Of a DNA stretch of 64,000 nucleotides, positions 61,347 through 64,000 are shown piece by piece. Position numbers and translations under genes: made by a program. Position 1 is the first letter of the stretch, and every line of letters starts with the position of its first letter. The DNA lies in assembly GCA_903851195.1 (NCBI GenBank), contig CAINNJ010000023.1, positions 161,005 to 225,004 on the forward strand, given 5' to 3'. The notes below the pieces were generated by a model. The model searched no databases. It saw only the letters and a list, made by a program, of their open reading frames with translations, and was not told the origin of the DNA. The DNA is from an uncultured Acidobacteriia bacterium. Its GTDB lineage: Bacteria > Acidobacteriota > Terriglobia > Bryobacterales > Bryobacteraceae.

Positions 61347-62510
61347 TTAAAGTGCCTCCTCAGAGATTGTACGGTTTTTTGTACGGTCGGGGTACGAAAT
61401 CTTCGCGATTGCAGCGTCGATAGCGTGCTGAAATTCAAGCACGAAAGGTGCGTAGTGCTTCTCGGTGGTGCGGATGCTTCGGTGGCCCAGGAGCAGCTGT
61501 ACGGTATGCAGGGTCGCCCCCCGGTTCAGCAGTTCGATAGCGAACGTATCCCTGAACCGGTGCGGGTGCCCATTGTGGATTCCCGCCAGCTTGCACACAC
61601 GCGAAACCGACTTCCGGGCGTTGCCGATCGCCGTGCGCAGTTTCGAATTGCCTGACCAGAAGAAGTAGGGTGAATCGTCGGGAAGTGCACGGAGCGCGTC
61701 CGTGACCTCCGGCGGCAGACTCGCGTACATCGGGCGTCGTGTCTTCATGATCCGGATGTGAAGTTTGCCGGTTTCGAGATCCACCCGTTTCCGCTCCAGC
61801 TTCACGGTGTCGCTGATCCGGAAGCCCGTGTGCAGCATAAGTAGTATTCTCGCGCGGGCGCGAATGCGGTTGAGGTCGCGCGTGAGCGGGTTGTCGTCTT
61901 CCAGACGGTCGCAGGCTTCGAGAATACGGGAGACTTCCCCGGAGTCAAACGGAAGGGTTGGGAGTCCGTCGTCTTTCGCCGGTTCGAGATCCTTTGCGAC
62001 GTTTCCATCGCACCACTTTCGTTTGGCGGCGAACGCGAACAGAGCGCGCAGCGTTTTAAGTTCCTTGTTCAGTGTGCTCGGTTGAATCGCCCGCGGCTTC
62101 GAGCCTTTTCGGTTCGGCGTGAAGACTCTGGACTCCTGGAATCGTGTCAACATGTCGAGCGTTACCGAGGAGATCGGCTTCGCGCCGCAGAACTGAATCA
62201 GGTGGACGAATGTCTTCTGGTGACTCTCGATGGTGGATTCGGCCATGTTCCGCATTTTCCGGTGCCGGATGAACGCCTCGATCGCCTCTTTGACGGTGGC
62301 GACCGGGGCTGCGTCCGGTGGTGTCTCGCTCCACTGCTTCGTCGTTTCGAGCGCGCGCTTCCAGTCGCGCATCCGCATGGCCTTGCGGACTTCCTGACCG
62401 TTCAGCACGCCGTAGCACCAGATCGGACAGTCACACTTCGTCAGTTCCTGGGGGTTCGGCTTGTTGAAGTGCTTGCACGATCTGGTGTGGCGACGGTAGG
62501 GGTTCAGCAC
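61347..62510 (-). CDS. int: Tyrosine integrase of an island inserted at selC
   Basis: A 387-residue site-specific recombinase. The N-terminal 35 residues are Cys/His-rich (HTRSCKH, CDCPIWC), likely a zinc-binding arm typical for integrases of this group. A core-binding domain follows (about 75-165). The catalytic residues are Arg in HTGFRISDTV, the H-x-x-R in GHPHRFRDTFAIELL, His in LLGHRSIRTTEKHY and Tyr in the same segment. The gene ends 24 bp from selC, which fits selC as its target. Upstream it overlaps a small HTH gene by 7 bp. Confidence 0.93.
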   Translation of the reverse strand: MLNPYRRHTRSCKHFNKPNPQELTKCDCPIWCYGVLNGQEVRKAMRMRDWKRALETTKQWSETPPDAAPVATVKEAIEAFIRHRKMRNMAESTIESHQKTFVHLIQFCGAKPISSVTLDMLTRFQESRVFTPNRKGSKPRAIQPSTLNKELKTLRALFAFAAKRKWCDGNVAKDLEPAKDDGLPTLPFDSGEVSRILEACDRLEDDNPLTRDLNRIRARARILLMLHTGFRISDTVKLERKRVDLETGKLHIRIMKTRRPMYASLPPEVTDALRALPDDSPYFFWSGNSKLRTAIGNARKSVSRVCKLAGIHNGHPHRFRDTFAIELLNRGATLHTVQLLLGHRSIRTTEKHYAPFVLEFQHAIDAAIAKISYPDRTKNRTISEEAL

Positions 62511-62713
62511 GCCAGTCGCTCCTGATAGACCTTCTCGGCGACAGATGCGGGGACTCGGATGCTGACGTGCCGCCGTTTCTTCGGCCGGTGCTCGTGGCCA
62601 AACCGCAGGACGTCGTCGCGGTTTTCAAACCAGCGCTGGACGGTCTTGTAGTCCACGTGCCAGCGCTGCGCCAGTTCCGGCAGGGTGAAGTGCTGTTCGA
62701 GCGCTCTGGTCAT
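62504..62713 (-). CDS. Small HTH protein (excisionase-like)
   Basis: A 69-residue basic protein. FTLPELAQRWHVDYKTVQRW is a helix-turn-helix, with a wing-like basic tail (RPKKRRHVSIRVP). It overlaps the integrase start by 7 bp, so the two are translated together. The position suggests an excisionase or recombination directionality factor, possibly also a regulator; no experiment-derived homologue is claimed. Confidence 0.76.
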   Translation of the reverse strand: MTRALEQHFTLPELAQRWHVDYKTVQRWFENRDDVLRFGHEHRPKKRRHVSIRVPASVAEKVYQERLAC

Positions 62714-62721
62714 GGGGTCCT

Positions 62722-62919
62722 TCAGGCGTGTTTGTTGGCTTCCATCCAGCTGTCGAGCCAGTCATGGCGGACCAGCTTGCGCCTGCCGACGTTCATGTGG
62801 GCGAGCTTCGCGACGCCGTGCACTTTCCCGGCAAGAACGTTGGTGACGTGGGCCTGTGAACAGCGGAGGATCTCAGCGATCTCCCGAATCGTGAGGATGG
62901 GGGTGTTGTTGTTTTCCAT
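62722..62919 (-). CDS. Small HTH protein (helix-turn-helix 17 type)
   Basis: A 65-residue protein. ATG 62919 (MENNNTPILTIREIAEILRC) is preferred since AAGGGA precedes it. The HTH is LTIREIAEILRCSQAHVTNV, followed by a wing (HMNVGRRKLVRHDWLDSWM). It is 8 bp upstream of the other HTH gene, with integrase next; together they form one island control module. Function as excisionase or repressor is inferred. Confidence 0.75.
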   Translation of the reverse strand: MENNNTPILTIREIAEILRCSQAHVTNVLAGKVHGVAKLAHMNVGRRKLVRHDWLDSWMEANKHA

Positions 62920-63007
62920 TATTCCCTTCACTCGGTATGCCGCCGTCAAAGTGGAGCGTGACACGCATGAACGCATTTAAACAGGAAATCGCCGTGGGAT
63001 TCAGTGG

Positions 63008-63269
63008 TTCGGCATATTGGGGGCGCGTGTTTTCACCGAGTACGGGCGATTCCGCGCTGCGCGCCCGGTCGGAGTTATGGCTGCACTTCCTCCAAGCGAG
63101 CTGCGACCGCAGATCGGCATATTGGGGGCGGTGTTGCCGGCAGTGGATTTCCGGGCGGCGTCGGCTTGTCGGTTCGGCATTCCGGGGGCGCGTTTGCTGC
63201 CGATCATCGGCATTTTGGGGGCGTATGAGCGGCAAACTGGGGGCGCATATTCCTATATGCTCCTGTACA
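63008..63269 (-). repeat. Five helically spaced repeats; probable solitary transposon end
   Basis: The motif TCGGCATATTGGGGGCG (or variant) occurs at 63009, 63114, 63174, 63207 and, degenerate, 63229. Start-to-start distances are 105, 60, 33 and 22 bp. The array ends with TGTACA (63264-63269), which on the minus strand begins with the 5'-TG typical for IS21/Mu/Tn7-type ends. No transposase gene is found left of it. Confidence 0.62.
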
Positions 63270-63492
63270 AGGACCAGTAGTCGGCATCCGTTTGTCTGTG
63301 GAAATGTCGAAAACAACGACATTCTCCGGAGCCGCTCCGCCCCTACGGGCAGGGGAAAATTCGCGTCCGCGGCCTCCAAACCGCTACGCTGCTCGCGGTC
63401 GATCGTCGTCTTCAGCATGGCCTGGAAAAAGCAGTCACGTCTCAGTTCCTGACCGGACCGTTGGGATAACGCCCGGCACTTAACATCGAAAG
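63270..63492. other. Gap with an inverted repeat
   Basis: No gene recognised. AATGTCG (63303-63309) and CGACATT (63317-63323) form a perfect 7-bp inverted repeat, reminiscent of serine-recombinase subsites, but the link is unproven. Confidence 0.4.
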
Positions 63493-64000
63493 ATGGCACG
63501 AGTTGAAGGGGGACGCGGGATCTGGTGGGGTATTCTGGCCGGAATCGTCGCGGCGGGCCTCCTGTCGCGAGTCGCGCACACGGGGTTCCGAATCCTGGAC
63601 AAGTATCCCGGCGATTCGCTCTACGCTGCTATGGTCTATGTTCTTTTCCGGCTCACGGGACGGATCGCACACGTCGCGGTGTGCGCGGCGGTCGCGATGG
63701 CTGCAATTGAGTTTTTCCAGTTGACGCGAGTGCCGGCTGACATGCTCACCAGCCCACACCTGGTGGTGCGCGTCTGCGCCCGCCTTCTCGGGACCGAGTT
63801 TAGCGTGCTCGACTTGCTGGCCTACGCCGTGGGAATTGCGTGCATCGCCGCAATTGATCGTGTCCTTTCGGTGAGGGTGCGTAAGCGTTTTGGGCGGGGC
63901 CTATTTCTCCGGGAAATAGGTCTTAAGAATACGGCGCACGGAAGTACGGCCGATCCCGAGGCGGCGGGCGATCTCCGCTTTGCTGACACCAGCGCGATGC
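63493..64000 (+). CDS. DUF2809 family membrane protein, 3' end not seen
   Basis: At least 169 residues with four hydrophobic stretches (IWWGILAGIVAAGLLS, IAHVAVCAAVAMAAIEF and others). The C-terminal family hallmark LLGTEFSVLDLLAYAVG is present near residues 105-121. DUF2809 proteins are small membrane proteins of unknown function and usually end soon after this motif. Here the frame stays open to the edge and runs antisense through a serine recombinase end, so the natural 3' end may have been lost by insertion. Confidence 0.72.
   Translation, partial: MARVEGGRGIWWGILAGIVAAGLLSRVAHTGFRILDKYPGDSLYAAMVYVLFRLTGRIAHVAVCAAVAMAAIEFFQLTRVPADMLTSPHLVVRVCARLLGTEFSVLDLLAYAVGIACIAAIDRVLSVRVRKRFGRGLFLREIGLKNTAHGSTADPEAAGDLRFADTSAM
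63901..64000 (-). CDS. C-terminal HTH of a serine recombinase (resolvase), 5' part outside window
   Basis: Only the last 33 residues are visible, ending at TAG 63901. They read GVSKAEIARRLGIGRTSVRR and ILKTYFPEK, the C-terminal helix-turn-helix of resolvase/invertase recombinases. The catalytic Ser domain should lie to the right of the window. It marks mobile DNA at this end. Confidence 0.75.
   Translation of the reverse strand, partial: HRAGVSKAEIARRLGIGRTSVRRILKTYFPEK

Noticed and set aside
63008..63245. Possible CRISPR array
   Set aside because: Repeat intervals vary from 22 to 105 bp and the motif is only about 17 bp with variation; no cas genes nearby.
62873..63499. 208-residue minus-strand frame through the repeat ladder
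   Set aside because: Its residues (RPQYAEP, RPRNAEP) are just translations of the repeats; overlaps a real HTH gene in another frame.

Overview
The window looks like chromosome of a GC-rich soil bacterium, most likely an Acidobacteriota of the Solibacter/Bryobacter type. This is an inference from gene content: a very large Oar-like TonB-dependent receptor, a PQQ dehydrogenase with an embedded cytochrome c site, a PEP-CTERM protein, a propeller-Y_Y_Y sensor fused to a class III cyclase, Ser/Thr kinase-TPR signalling, futalosine menaquinone synthesis (mqnC), DUF3309/CsbD stress proteins, and many secreted hydrolases. No rRNA or ribosomal protein is present to settle the taxonomy.

Layout. 0-4.5 kb (minus strand): truncated sthA, an enolase-superfamily dehydratase, a secreted serine hydrolase and a kinase-like protein. 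4.5-10.1 kb (plus): a tightly packed run of two paralogous alkaline-phosphatase-superfamily proteins, a small ribbon-helix-helix-like protein, a membrane protein and a TIR/deoxyribosyltransferase-like TRAFs-binding protein. 10.1-11.7 kb (minus): a radical SAM protein whose apparent stop is an in-frame UGA inside a Cys-Sec-Ala-Glu-Pro tail, followed by a 45-residue Cys-rich protein. 11.8-26.5 kb: PEP-CTERM protein, sensor-cyclase, uvrC, TPR protein, metallo-beta-lactamase fold hydrolase, M1 aminopeptidase, TMEM175-like channel, degenerate M48 protease, uppS-cdsA, and MFS transporter. 26.6-43.7 kb: GAF-glucan phosphorylase, small stress proteins, wecB, infA, kinase-TPR, aldo/keto reductase, threonine dehydratase, GT2 glycosyltransferase, OmpA lipoprotein, deoxyhypusine synthase-like protein, mqnC and a TIM-barrel isomerase. 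43.8-58.4 kb: carbohydrate-related genes (TonB receptor, PQQ dehydrogenase, LysR, GH51 arabinofuranosidase, TIM-barrel isomerase) mixed with decaying DNA: a broken vapC, a mosaic pseudogene built from pieces of two neighbouring gene families, an antitoxin remnant, and one intact vapBC-type pair. 58.6-61.2 kb: a SEC-C protein, a secreted Cys/His protein and a di-haem peroxidase. 61.2-64 kb: tRNA-Sec (selC) with a tyrosine integrase starting its island 24 bp downstream, two small HTH proteins, a set of helically spaced repeats that looks like a solitary transposon end, a DUF2809 gene and the C-terminus of a serine recombinase.

The most informative link is between distant parts of the window. 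The tRNA that reads UGA as selenocysteine lies at 61.2 kb. The radical SAM gene at 10.3-11.7 kb needs exactly that tRNA to be read to its real end, and a hairpin with a GG-containing loop sits just after its UGA. A second theme is a family of back-to-back hairpins with 3-4 nt loops; all three copies lie between convergent genes.
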